From NCBI GenBank assembly GCA_934591815.1, contig CAKTPV010000001.1, positions 62,001 through 126,000 on the forward strand: a stretch of 64,000 bases of DNA, read 5' to 3'. The first letter of the stretch is position 1; the number at the start of each line of letters is the position of its first letter. This DNA is from an uncultured Oscillospiraceae bacterium. Its GTDB lineage: Bacteria > Bacillota > Clostridia > Oscillospirales > Oscillospiraceae. Positions 6,953 to 15,461 of the stretch are shown one piece after another. The position numbers were made by a program, and so were the translations under genes. The notes beneath the pieces were generated by a model. The model was not told the origin of the DNA. It worked only from the letters and a program-made list of their open reading frames with translations, and ran no database searches.

Positions 6953-8440
6953 ATGTCCAAAAAGGTTGTGACGCTTTTAAATAAATATGGCCCGATGCTT
7001 TCTGGCGAGCTTGCCAGAAAATTTGAACAGGAATATGGGGTTTCCAACACGGCGGCGCGCCAAGCCCTATCGCGCGCAAAAAAACCGGTCAATAAGATAT
7101 GCACCCTTTCGTTTGATAAGAATCAGAAATTCTTTTATCTTGAGAGCCAATATATGTCTAACCGCTATATTGAGCGCTTAATAGATGCCATAAAGCGGTC
7201 ATCCAAAATTAACTGGATCTATATCTGTGCATTTCAGTCTCAAAATGGCTTTGTGGCCAAGAGCATTTTGCCTTCTCTGGTATCATCCCCGATCAAGAAT
7301 GTAAAAGGGCACAAGCTCCACCAGAGAGTGATTGACGATTTGCTGAAGTGCGGTATTATCGTAGAGTATAATGAGACACATTGGATGCTTGCCGAATGGG
7401 TCTCTATACAAAATCGCAGTATCGCCCGCGCAGCAGGTCTTGAAACCGTAAAGAAACAAGTTGTGAACGACTTTGCATCTTGGGCGCAGAACATTAACTT
7501 AATCGGTTATGATTCAGCCAAAGTGCTTTCTGCATCGGCGGAATTTGCAAACTTTCAGTGGGCGCTAACAGCCCCTGCATACATTCAACCTCTATATGAT
7601 ACCGAGAAAATTCGGCCGGGTTTTGTTGTGGCGGATATCTTTTATGGACGTACGGCCACGGCGGAAGACATCAATTTTTTTCTGGATAAGCTCTCTGTGA
7701 TCCGAACCTTTAAAAAACTACCTGCATTTATGCCTGTGTTCTTGGTTGAAAATATAACTCGGGAAGCATTGATGGTGTTGAAAGAAAACAAAGTGATGGT
7801 AGCCCTCATAAAAAATGTATTTGACGAAAAGTATGCCGAGCTGTTAGCGGAAATTGTTAGTGTATTTTCACACTCCAGCGCAATTATTTCCAAGAACCCA
7901 GGAAAAATTGAAACGCTATTCAGCGAAATCGCAAAGGCAGAAGGCCGGTATAATGATATTATCGGAGATATGTTTGAACTCCTTGTTGGATACTACTATC
8001 AGCACATCGGTTACCGTTATTTGGAAATCAGAAAGCGAATACAAATCCCTGATTCAAATGATAAAAACGAAATCGACGTTTTGGTTGAACGCGACGGCGA
8101 AATCATTATTGTTGAATGTAAAGCAACACAGTCTGCTCTTGACCACATCTATGTTGAAAAGTGGTTGTCTCAGACGATTCACCGCATTAGAACTTGGGCA
8201 TTGAGTCGGTACCAAGATGGGCAAAAATTGAAGTTCCAGTTGTGGTCATTGGGAGGATTTACACCAGAGGCAACTTCCTTATTAACTTCGGCAGCAACTC
8301 GCACCCGAAAGTATAAAATCGAGTTTTTCGACAAAAGTCAAATCATTGATATGGCCAAGGAACACAAAGTGCAACCGGTGGTAGAGGTTTTGCAACAACA
8401 TTTTCAAGCACCGCTTGAAAAACAATTAAAAAGCATTTAA
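6953..8440 (+). CDS. Putative PD-(D/E)XK nuclease with N-terminal winged helix
   Basis: 495 residues from ATG 6953 (MSKKVVTLL), chosen because GGAGG lies 9 bp upstream; a start at 6917 lacks a site. Residues ~1-80 look like a winged helix (GPMLSGELARKFEQEYG, VSNTAARQALSRAK). Around residue 360-400 comes an acidic EIDVLVERDGEIIIVECKA: the Asp and E-x-K spacing of the restriction-endonuclease-like PD-(D/E)XK fold, followed by a conserved helix. There are no membrane segments. It stands alone between a tRNA fragment and a terminator, a typical island position. A defence or restriction role is plausible but only inferred; no methylase partner is adjacent. Confidence 0.65.
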   Translation: MSKKVVTLLNKYGPMLSGELARKFEQEYGVSNTAARQALSRAKKPVNKICTLSFDKNQKFFYLESQYMSNRYIERLIDAIKRSSKINWIYICAFQSQNGFVAKSILPSLVSSPIKNVKGHKLHQRVIDDLLKCGIIVEYNETHWMLAEWVSIQNRSIARAAGLETVKKQVVNDFASWAQNINLIGYDSAKVLSASAEFANFQWALTAPAYIQPLYDTEKIRPGFVVADIFYGRTATAEDINFFLDKLSVIRTFKKLPAFMPVFLVENITREALMVLKENKVMVALIKNVFDEKYAELLAEIVSVFSHSSAIISKNPGKIETLFSEIAKAEGRYNDIIGDMFELLVGYYYQHIGYRYLEIRKRIQIPDSNDKNEIDVLVERDGEIIIVECKATQSALDHIYVEKWLSQTIHRIRTWALSRYQDGQKLKFQLWSLGGFTPEATSLLTSAATRTRKYKIEFFDKSQIIDMAKEHKVQPVVEVLQQHFQAPLEKQLKSI

Positions 8441-8479
8441 AGTAGACGTTGCTTACTATTTTACGTCATGGATAAAGGA

Positions 8480-8510
8480 CTCAGATAGAGCTGTTAAAAC
8501 TCTATCTGAG
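8480..8510 (+). terminator. Hairpin after the nuclease gene
   Basis: CTCAGATAGAG (8480-8490) and its perfect complement (8500-8510). No strong U-tract, so termination is uncertain. Confidence 0.45.
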
Positions 8511-8592
8511 CCTCTGCGTACGCCGCTCAAAAAGTGCAGCTTGACCGCAGATGATGGTGCATCGTCGAATCTCAAATACGAAATTTAAAATC

Positions 8593-8633
8593 AAAGACCG
8601 CCGCCTAACGCAAACCCTAGGCGACGGTCTTTT
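8593..8633. terminator. Terminator of the sugar-type ABC operon
   Basis: AAAGACCGCCGCCTA (8593-8607) pairs with 8618-8632 with one mismatch. It has A and T runs on both sides, so it can serve the minus-strand operon ending at 8657 and plus-strand read-through. Confidence 0.75.
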
Positions 8634-8656
8634 GTTGAAATTGTACCACTAGTTTA

Positions 8657-9484
8657 TCACTCTTTTATTGCGCCAGATACCTGCCCCGCAACGAAATACT
8701 TGTTGAGCAAAGTAAAAATAACCAGAGGAGGGACTGCTAAAAGCACTCCCGAGGCCATCAGCTCACCCCACCGAATCGAAAATTGCCCAACAAACGCCTT
8801 AACAATTCCAATGGGAAGGGTGGTTAGATGCTCCTTTGTAACCAAAGACAACGCAAGAACATACTCATCCCATGAAATAATAAACGCCATAAAGAACGTA
8901 GCAATGGAACCTGTAGAGCAAAGCGGCACACAAATCCTATAATATGCCTGAAACCGCGTACATCCGTCTAGACAAGCTGCATTTTCTAAGTCTTTTGGCA
9001 AATTGTCATAATAGCCCTTCATCATATAGGTTGCATAGGGCAGAGCCAGACTTGTGTTCGCCACAATCAGAGAAAAATAGCTATTGAGCAGCTTCGCATC
9101 TGCCATAAGCGAATAAAAGGGAACCGTCAACATCACAGAGGGAAACAGCTGTGCAATAAGAAACAGCGTCAAAATACCGTTCCCATGTTTTGGCATATAT
9201 CTAGAAAAACCGTACGCTGCTAAATTCCCGAACAAAATGGCAATCAGGCTGCTGCCGCACGCAACGATTAGACTGTTTTTCAACAGTGTAAAAAAGGGGA
9301 CATCTTGAAATAAGACCGCATCGTATTGTTGCAGCGTAACCGTTTGAGGCAGCAGGGATGGAATTCCGGAAACAATCTCTTCATTGCCCTTCAAAGAGGT
9401 AAGCAACATCCACAGCAAAGGCAGCGCCATAATCACAGCAGCAATAAAGACTGGGATCAGCAAAAGATTTCGATTTTTTCTCAT
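8657..9484 (-). CDS. ABC transporter permease (MalG/UgpE type)
   Basis: 275 residues, about six membrane helices, starting with PVFIAAVIMALPLLWMLLTS. The cytoplasmic EAA loop that docks the ATPase is visible (ENAACLDGCTRFQAYYRI...P). This is the second permease of a carbohydrate-uptake (CUT1) importer. Its start overlaps the stop of the preceding permease gene, with AGAAGGAGG upstream. The operon encodes no ATPase. CUT1 importers often borrow a shared MsmX/UgpC-type ATPase encoded elsewhere, which I infer here. Neighbouring enzymes suggest a nucleoside-like or N-glycosidic substrate and not a plain sugar. Confidence 0.9.
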   Translation of the reverse strand: MRKNRNLLLIPVFIAAVIMALPLLWMLLTSLKGNEEIVSGIPSLLPQTVTLQQYDAVLFQDVPFFTLLKNSLIVACGSSLIAILFGNLAAYGFSRYMPKHGNGILTLFLIAQLFPSVMLTVPFYSLMADAKLLNSYFSLIVANTSLALPYATYMMKGYYDNLPKDLENAACLDGCTRFQAYYRICVPLCSTGSIATFFMAFIISWDEYVLALSLVTKEHLTTLPIGIVKAFVGQFSIRWGELMASGVLLAVPPLVIFTLLNKYFVAGQVSGAIKE

Positions 9485-10392
9485 CTGCTATACCTCCTTC
9501 TCTTCACACCATTTTTGGTTACCAGGAGGATTGTTCCGGCGGCTAACCCTACAAGCAGCATCCATACAACAGAAACACTAGACGCATAACCGAAATCGTA
9601 CCGTTTGAATGCTACCGTATAGAGATACACAGAAATTGGCATAGAGGATGCCCCGGGGCCGCCCTGTGAAAGCAACCAGATAGGAGAAAAGAAGTTCATA
9701 CAGTGCATGGCAGAAAGGCTCAGCAGCGTCACAACCACTTTCCGAATCGCCGGCAATGTAACGTACCAAAAGCCATGCCATGCCCTGCCTCCGTCAATCG
9801 CCGCAGCCTCGTACAATTCTTTGTTCACGGTCTGAAGGGCTGCGTAAATCATCATCATATGAAAGGGCGCACTCTTGTAGATATAGAGGATCAAAATCGC
9901 TACAGGTGAACGTACAGGATCTGTGAACCACGGAGCCCCTGGGGAAAGAATCCCAGCATTAGAGAGGAGATAGTCTATAACACCATATGACGGATTAAAC
10001 AGCCACATCCACAAAAGCGTCAACACAATAGACGGAACAATGTATGGAATCAGAAAGTAGCTGCTGAATAAACGTCTCCATCCGCCAGTCAAGTGATTTA
10101 CCATCAAGGCAAGTCCCAGGCCAATTAAAAAAGAAAGTCCTGTACCAATCACCACGAAGCCGATAGTATTGAGTAATACACGGCCCAAATCAGAATCGTT
10201 CAAAAGCTTGATGTAATTCCCGAACTTGTTATACGGCGTGCCGCTGCCCATATTGGTTAAAACCACATTCCGCAAACTCATGTCAATTGTTTTGCAGAGG
10301 GGATAAGCGATCAAAAAGATCACTAGCAGGAAAGCAGGCGCAATATACAGCCAGCCATAGAAACGGTTGGGAATTCTTCGCGTCTTTTTCAT
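9481..10392 (-). CDS. ABC transporter permease (MalF/UgpA type)
   Basis: 303 residues from ATG 10392 (MKKTRRIPNRFYGW), with GGGGAA upstream; the longer frame to 10431 has no site. Six predicted helices (YIAPAFLLVIFLIAYPL first). The EAA loop EAAAIDGGRAWHGFWYVTLP is present in full form. It pairs with the downstream permease to make the translocation channel of a CUT1 importer. The gene lies 71 bp after the binding-protein gene in the same operon. Confidence 0.9.
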   Translation of the reverse strand: MKKTRRIPNRFYGWLYIAPAFLLVIFLIAYPLCKTIDMSLRNVVLTNMGSGTPYNKFGNYIKLLNDSDLGRVLLNTIGFVVIGTGLSFLIGLGLALMVNHLTGGWRRLFSSYFLIPYIVPSIVLTLLWMWLFNPSYGVIDYLLSNAGILSPGAPWFTDPVRSPVAILILYIYKSAPFHMMMIYAALQTVNKELYEAAAIDGGRAWHGFWYVTLPAIRKVVVTLLSLSAMHCMNFFSPIWLLSQGGPGASSMPISVYLYTVAFKRYDFGYASSVSVVWMLLVGLAAGTILLVTKNGVKRRRYSR

Positions 10393-10463
10393 TTGTATTC
10401 CCCTTTTTTCGATTTTTCGGCGGCAGCGCAATTGCTACCGCCGAAAAACAGCAAGTCATTTAT

Positions 10464-11765
10464 TCATTCTACAACGCTTTGTCCCAACATAGATCTAGTG
10501 GTATTTGCAGACTTTCTCAGTGCCTCTGCAGGATCTCCCCCGTTAAGAGCGTCCAACATAGCAACCGAAATATCCGTCAAGATCGCGTTGATCTGAGGAT
10601 GGAACGGCAAAGCACGGCTCTCGCTCATAGCCTCAACGAACGTGCTATAATACGGATCCTGATACATCTCAAAATCAAAATACTCCTGAACGGGCGTAAT
10701 GGCTCCAAATATAGAAAGGAACAATTCCTGCGCTTCCCGATTCGTCACCAAAAATTCGGCAAATTTCGTCGCTTCTTCTGGGTGTTCACTATCCGCAGAA
10801 ACCCCCCAGACGTGAGCGTCAATCAGGGTATCTCTATTCCCGGTGACAGAAGACTTAGGCCAAGGCGCAGTCCCCCACTGATTGTCATAGGCTTCTCCTT
10901 CTCCGGACAGATCCTGGAGAATGGCACGCATCCAAGAGGATTCCTGCATATAGCAAATCTTATTCTGTGCAAATACTTCCCGTGCCGCGTACTGACCCAC
11001 TCCAATCGGATAAGGCTGCCCCGCTTTTGCCACCTCAACCATTGCCGTCAAAGCCTGTACACCTCGCGCATCGTCATAGCACACATTTCCGTCTTCGTCA
11101 AAGATATCCCCGCTGTACGCCCACAGCCACGGAATAAAGGTTCTGCCTCCATCAGCGCCCTGTGTAAAATCGCGGGTAAAGGCATAAACGTTATTCCCGG
11201 CCGCGGCAATTTCCTTCAGCTGGTTCTCAAAATTTCCCCAATCATCAGGAATATCGTTTTCGGTCAACCCAACCTGCGCAAGGGCGTTCTTATTATAGAG
11301 CAGAGGGAATGTAAACGTATACCAAGTCAGCCCATAAAGGGATCCTTCAACCGTATAGGGATCCAACAGGCTCTCTTTTGACCAGGAAAGCGTTTGGACG
11401 GTCTCGTCGGACACAAGGGTATTCAAATCTGCCAGCGCACCCATAGCGGCCAATGGCGCTACCCAATCACTACACAGGAGCATCAGATCAGGGGCTGTCC
11501 CGCTGTTGGAGCGAATGGTCAATTGATCCAATGTATCACTCCAAGGAATACTTTCTACTTCCACTTTAATCCCGGGATTCTCTTTTTCAAACGCTGCCAC
11601 CAGTTCTGCAAAGGGTTGCTTAAATTGTTCTTCCGCGGTGTGCCACTGAGAGACCGTAATCGTGACCTCTCCCTCGTTCCCTTCCGGCCCTGCGCAGCCC
11701 GTAGCAGAAAGTACCAACCCAATCACCATCAACCACAACGTTATTTGCCGCATCATTTTTTTCAT
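10464..11765 (-). CDS. Extracellular solute-binding lipoprotein (family 1)
   Basis: 433 residues from ATG 11765 (MKKMMRQITLW) with GGAGGGAACAAA upstream. Lipoprotein signal: hydrophobic stretch LMVIGLVLSATGC, with the Cys as the lipid-anchored first residue. The mature part has the usual features of ABC sugar-binding proteins (VTITVSQWHTAEEQFKQPF, FEKENPGIKVEVESIPW, ending in repeated helix pairs). It captures the substrate outside the membrane and delivers it to the two permeases encoded downstream. Ligand specificity cannot be read from the sequence. Confidence 0.9.
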   Translation of the reverse strand: MKKMMRQITLWLMVIGLVLSATGCAGPEGNEGEVTITVSQWHTAEEQFKQPFAELVAAFEKENPGIKVEVESIPWSDTLDQLTIRSNSGTAPDLMLLCSDWVAPLAAMGALADLNTLVSDETVQTLSWSKESLLDPYTVEGSLYGLTWYTFTFPLLYNKNALAQVGLTENDIPDDWGNFENQLKEIAAAGNNVYAFTRDFTQGADGGRTFIPWLWAYSGDIFDEDGNVCYDDARGVQALTAMVEVAKAGQPYPIGVGQYAAREVFAQNKICYMQESSWMRAILQDLSGEGEAYDNQWGTAPWPKSSVTGNRDTLIDAHVWGVSADSEHPEEATKFAEFLVTNREAQELFLSIFGAITPVQEYFDFEMYQDPYYSTFVEAMSESRALPFHPQINAILTDISVAMLDALNGGDPAEALRKSANTTRSMLGQSVVE

Positions 11766-11799
11766 TTTGTTCCCTCCAATTTCAGCCACAAAATTCTTC

Positions 11800-13293
11800 T
11801 CAAAAATGAGATACTTCCTCTGAATTGACCAATTTTCTCACTTCGGGATTCAAAATTTCTGTCATCTGATCCGCTACTCTGAAAAGCTCCTGGTTTTTCT
11901 GCTCCAGCCGGTCGCTGGCAAGCTGCGCCCTGCGCAGGGTTTCCGTTGCATCCAGCCTTAGAAGTCTCCTTCCCTCCATGATCATTTCTCCATCCACCAT
12001 GACAGCATCCACGGAGGCTCCATTTTCAGTATAGACTAATCTACACGGCAAATCTGTCGTTGGGCACAACCTGGAGGTCGTCAAATCCAAGAAAATAATA
12101 TCAGCGCGTTTTCCCGGTTCCAACGATCCCACTTCATGATCCATCCCCAGGGCTTTTGCCCCTCCGATCGTCGCCATGCGGATAATTTCATCTGCAAAGA
12201 TCCAATCCTCCGGATTCAACTGATTGATCCTGTGAATCAGGGCTGCCAGCTTCATAACATCAAACATAATCTGGTTGGTGGCACTGTCAGCTCCCAGAGC
12301 AACATTGATTCCGCTATTTAACATTTTCCTGATCTTAGCAACCCCCCCGCCTAATTTAATATTCAATTCCGGACAATGGGTCACTGACACACCGCACTGC
12401 GCCAAAGTACGGATCTCATCGTCAGTCGCCCAGATGCAATGGGCTATATTCAGCTCAGGTCCTAAAAAATCAATTTTTTTCAAAAATGCGATTTCCGGCA
12501 TATTCCATCTATCCTGTGTCAATCCGCGTTCTTTAAAATGCTCCAGCATATGGCAAGTGAAAATGGTATTGTATTCTTTTGCCAGTTGTGGAAACATTTC
12601 CAACAGCTGATCTGTACACATACTGGGAACAGGCGTTCCGGGTACTACTGTGATACGTCCCCCTCTCTCCGGACACAGCGCTGCCGCTTTGCGAAATCCC
12701 TCTATGAGATCATTCAAAGAAAGCGCTTTTTTTCCAGATGCTAACTGTCTGGCCAATTCTGGAATAGGGGTGTCCGTTTCTGGAAGAATATAATCCTGAG
12801 TCCGGTCAATCATGTCATAGACCAATTTACAGCGCATCCCCGTAGAGCGATATCCCTCAATCGCGGCGGACACTTGCTCCAGTCGTGGCGTTCCTCCGTA
12901 GTTGAATTGGTCTATACAAAGTGTGCAACCGCTTTCAATCATCTGAATAGCATGAACCTGCGCGCTTAATGTAATATCCTGTAAGGTACGGTTTTCCCCA
13001 TGCGCAAATCCGTACCATAATGCGGTAATGGTATTGGTCCGATCCCCAGATCCCATCATCTTAGTCAAGGCAGATTGTGAGTGGCTATGGGCATTTACCA
13101 AGCCCGGCATCAGCAAATATCCGGAGCAGTCTTTTATTTTTGCTCCTGATGGAACAGTTAATGTGCCTGTGTCCCCAATTGCAACAATCTCATTCCCCCG
13201 AATCAGGATGTCTCCCTGACGATATTTTCTATTTGCTGCATCAACTGTAAATATGACTGCATTTTTTAATAAGAGATGCGAATTACATTCCAT
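11800..13293 (-). CDS. Amidohydrolase of the deaminase/chlorohydrolase family
   Basis: 497 residues. The metal-dependent hydrolase fold shows LLMPGLVNAHSHSQSAL (the H-x-H pair), a Glu/His region near TCHMLEHF, HCPELNIKLGGG and GADSAT (the catalytic Asp), ending with the family signature GSLEPGKRADIIFLDL. Relatives include S-adenosylhomocysteine/methylthioadenosine deaminase, guanine deaminase and triazine hydrolases: they remove an amino or similar group from a heterocycle. The gene overlaps the kinase gene upstream. Two starts are possible (13305 and 13293), each preceded by an identical GGAGAGAACT. I use 13293. In context it probably deaminates the base of an imported nucleoside-like compound (inference). 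Confidence 0.85.
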   Translation of the reverse strand: MECNSHLLLKNAVIFTVDAANRKYRQGDILIRGNEIVAIGDTGTLTVPSGAKIKDCSGYLLMPGLVNAHSHSQSALTKMMGSGDRTNTITALWYGFAHGENRTLQDITLSAQVHAIQMIESGCTLCIDQFNYGGTPRLEQVSAAIEGYRSTGMRCKLVYDMIDRTQDYILPETDTPIPELARQLASGKKALSLNDLIEGFRKAAALCPERGGRITVVPGTPVPSMCTDQLLEMFPQLAKEYNTIFTCHMLEHFKERGLTQDRWNMPEIAFLKKIDFLGPELNIAHCIWATDDEIRTLAQCGVSVTHCPELNIKLGGGVAKIRKMLNSGINVALGADSATNQIMFDVMKLAALIHRINQLNPEDWIFADEIIRMATIGGAKALGMDHEVGSLEPGKRADIIFLDLTTSRLCPTTDLPCRLVYTENGASVDAVMVDGEMIMEGRRLLRLDATETLRRAQLASDRLEQKNQELFRVADQMTEILNPEVRKLVNSEEVSHF

Positions 13294-14257
13294 AGTTCTC
13301 TCCATAGTTCTCTCCCAAATTTGAAAATTGCTCTTTTCTTCGAGTTTGTACCATTTCCCACGTTGGGCAGTTTTCTTGGGCACCGGGTTGCTCTACTATA
13401 TACGAGGAAACAACTGATCCAATACAAGCTGCCGCAGCATAAGAATAGCCTTTCAGAATACCAGCCATAGTTCCTGCTGCGTATCCATCGCCCGCCCCTG
13501 TAGTATCACATACCTGCTTTGGTTTTGCTGCTGGAACCCAAACCCCATCAGGTGTATTTTTCTCAAAAATTCGGCTTCCTGATTTTCCCATGGTCATGAA
13601 GACTGCCCTCACTCCAAGTTCCAGAAGAAAAGATATCGCCTGCGTATGTTTTCCATACTGCTTACATAAAAGATCTCTCTCAAAGGTGTTCAAAAAAATA
13701 TAATCAGCAGAAGAAATCAGTTCTTCCGGATAGTGTCCTGGAGAACTAATCATAGACAAAGCAACCGGACATCCGCAGGCTTTTGTCCGACGAACCAAAC
13801 GAATCAAAGAAGCAGTCTGAAGATTATTTTCCGGAAGAGCCAAACAAATCAAGGGGCTCTTGCCATCATTTATACAAAAGGGATCCTCTGTTTCAGGTTC
13901 TAAAATTTCAGTCATAACCGAAAATTTATCCTGATTGCTATCATAAATCTGATAACAATGACACATTTCCTTTTGAGAATGAACAACAAGTCGACCCAAT
14001 GAAGGGATGCGGCTACGAAGCAGCCTATCTACATCGGCATTCTTTTGCCAATTTCCAGTTAAACAAGAAAGATGAACATCAAATCCAAGCCGATACATAA
14101 CTGCGGCTATATTACAAGTACAACCGCCTAAGTAAGGGCGAGTAATATCTTGATGGAAATTCTCCTGTAAAAATACGCTATTCCGCTTAAAAGGCTCTTC
14201 AAGTAAAGCGATATGGTCTAAAACAATTTGGCCACCAGCAATACAAATCTCATTCAT
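13283..14257 (-). CDS. PfkB-family carbohydrate/nucleoside kinase
   Basis: 324 residues. The N-terminal PfkB signature region is YLGGCTCNIAAVMYRLG, and the C-terminal signature DTTGAGDGYAAG holds the anion hole and catalytic Asp. Family members phosphorylate ribose, nucleosides, fructose and similar substrates with ATP. It lies 35 bp after the ADP-ribosylglycohydrolase-family gene and overlaps the amidohydrolase gene, so the three are translated as a set. The tail ends in a GENYGENYG repeat created by a tandem 12-bp duplication that also forms the next gene's start. The substrate is inferred to be ribose or a ribonucleoside freed by its neighbours. Confidence 0.9.
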   Translation of the reverse strand: MNEICIAGGQIVLDHIALLEEPFKRNSVFLQENFHQDITRPYLGGCTCNIAAVMYRLGFDVHLSCLTGNWQKNADVDRLLRSRIPSLGRLVVHSQKEMCHCYQIYDSNQDKFSVMTEILEPETEDPFCINDGKSPLICLALPENNLQTASLIRLVRRTKACGCPVALSMISSPGHYPEELISSADYIFLNTFERDLLCKQYGKHTQAISFLLELGVRAVFMTMGKSGSRIFEKNTPDGVWVPAAKPKQVCDTTGAGDGYAAGTMAGILKGYSYAAAACIGSVVSSYIVEQPGAQENCPTWEMVQTRRKEQFSNLGENYGENYGM

Positions 14258-14292
14258 TCTTCCTATGGTCCTTTCTTTTGGAATGCAGGAAA

Positions 14293-15324
14293 TTATTTTG
14301 CATTCCCCTCAATTGCTTGCAAGTAAGCCTCCGCTGTTTCTAAAATCCCGAGGTGATTCACTTGTTCAATTTTCTCATAGTATTGGGTAGGAATTTTGCG
14401 GAAACCATTTAACGCCCCTAAGATTCCTCCCGTGATGCAACCCTGAGTATCGTTGTCGCCGCCAACATTAATGGCCTGTCGGATGCCCTTTATAAAATCT
14501 CCTCCGCTGAGGTACAACACCCCCATGCACACAGGCACAATTTCATAGGATGGCATGTCGTTACCAAGGATATCATACAGCTCTTGTCTTCGCTTTTCTT
14601 CTGGCAAATCAGACTGTGCAATTTGGATAGCGACCTCACATCTGCGTGGAATGGAAGGGCAGTATACCTTTCGTCCCTTTTGCTCTCCCAGTCTTGCTCC
14701 TTCAATTGCTGCGTTTACAATTTTAGGGATCTGCGTCTCTCCCGCCGCACAGGCAGATACAGCGCAGGCAATTGCTCCTGCTGCTGAAATAGCAACATTC
14801 GTATTATGTGTAGAAATGCATGTCTGATAAACTGCATCCACTGTCTTCTCATAATTGCCAGGATAAAGAAATCCTACCGGAGCAATTCGCATGCAGGCTC
14901 CATTTGTTGTTCCAAATTTTCCAGTTTCCCAAATAGATTCCCCATCCCGAATTCGTTTCAACGCAATCTGCGTATTGGGCCCTGCCAAGCTTCTTCTATT
15001 CATCGCTTCCATTTGCTTGTCACTTTCCTTGACCCACTCTACATATCCATTTGCAAACGCTTGCGCATCCAATCCGTTTGCAATGTATGATTTAACAATA
15101 GAAAAACCCGCCAATGTATCATCTGTTACCATCCCAGCAGGCAACCCATAATGTACTTCGTCAATCTCCGGATCTTTGGAAGCATCTACAAAATCTGTCA
15201 GCAATCCTCCATGCAATTCTTGGGTAGCCTGAGCTGAAAAAAGCCCCGGCATTCCCATTGCATCTCCTACCGCCATACCCAAAAGACACCCTGCAATTTT
15301 GTCCAGCATTTTCTCGCGATCCAT
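14293..15324 (-). CDS. ADP-ribosylglycohydrolase-family protein
   Basis: 343 residues from ATG 15324 (MDREKMLDKIAG), placed by GGAGG 6 bp upstream; an ATG two codons earlier abuts the site. The N-terminal signature GCLLGMAVGDAMGMPGLF and the C-terminal VGGDNDTQGCITGGILGAL carry the acidic residues that bind two metal ions in DraG/ARH enzymes. Thr of the usual GGDTDT is Asn here. The family cleaves N- or O-glycosidic bonds of ADP-ribosyl groups; catabolic relatives are often encoded beside kinases and ABC importers. First gene after the regulator, so probably the first step on an imported N-riboside (inference). Confidence 0.85.
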   Translation of the reverse strand: MDREKMLDKIAGCLLGMAVGDAMGMPGLFSAQATQELHGGLLTDFVDASKDPEIDEVHYGLPAGMVTDDTLAGFSIVKSYIANGLDAQAFANGYVEWVKESDKQMEAMNRRSLAGPNTQIALKRIRDGESIWETGKFGTTNGACMRIAPVGFLYPGNYEKTVDAVYQTCISTHNTNVAISAAGAIACAVSACAAGETQIPKIVNAAIEGARLGEQKGRKVYCPSIPRRCEVAIQIAQSDLPEEKRRQELYDILGNDMPSYEIVPVCMGVLYLSGGDFIKGIRQAINVGGDNDTQGCITGGILGALNGFRKIPTQYYEKIEQVNHLGILETAEAYLQAIEGNAK

Positions 15325-15461
15325 AGTCATCCTCCAAGAATTAAAGCTTCTCAATAGTGCGAACTTCCCATTATAATCACAAAGAGTTTCTCCTTATGTG
15401 TTCATTTTGACCAAATTTAAAAGAAAATTCTGTCTTGGAGGAGACACACGGCAAAATTTTA

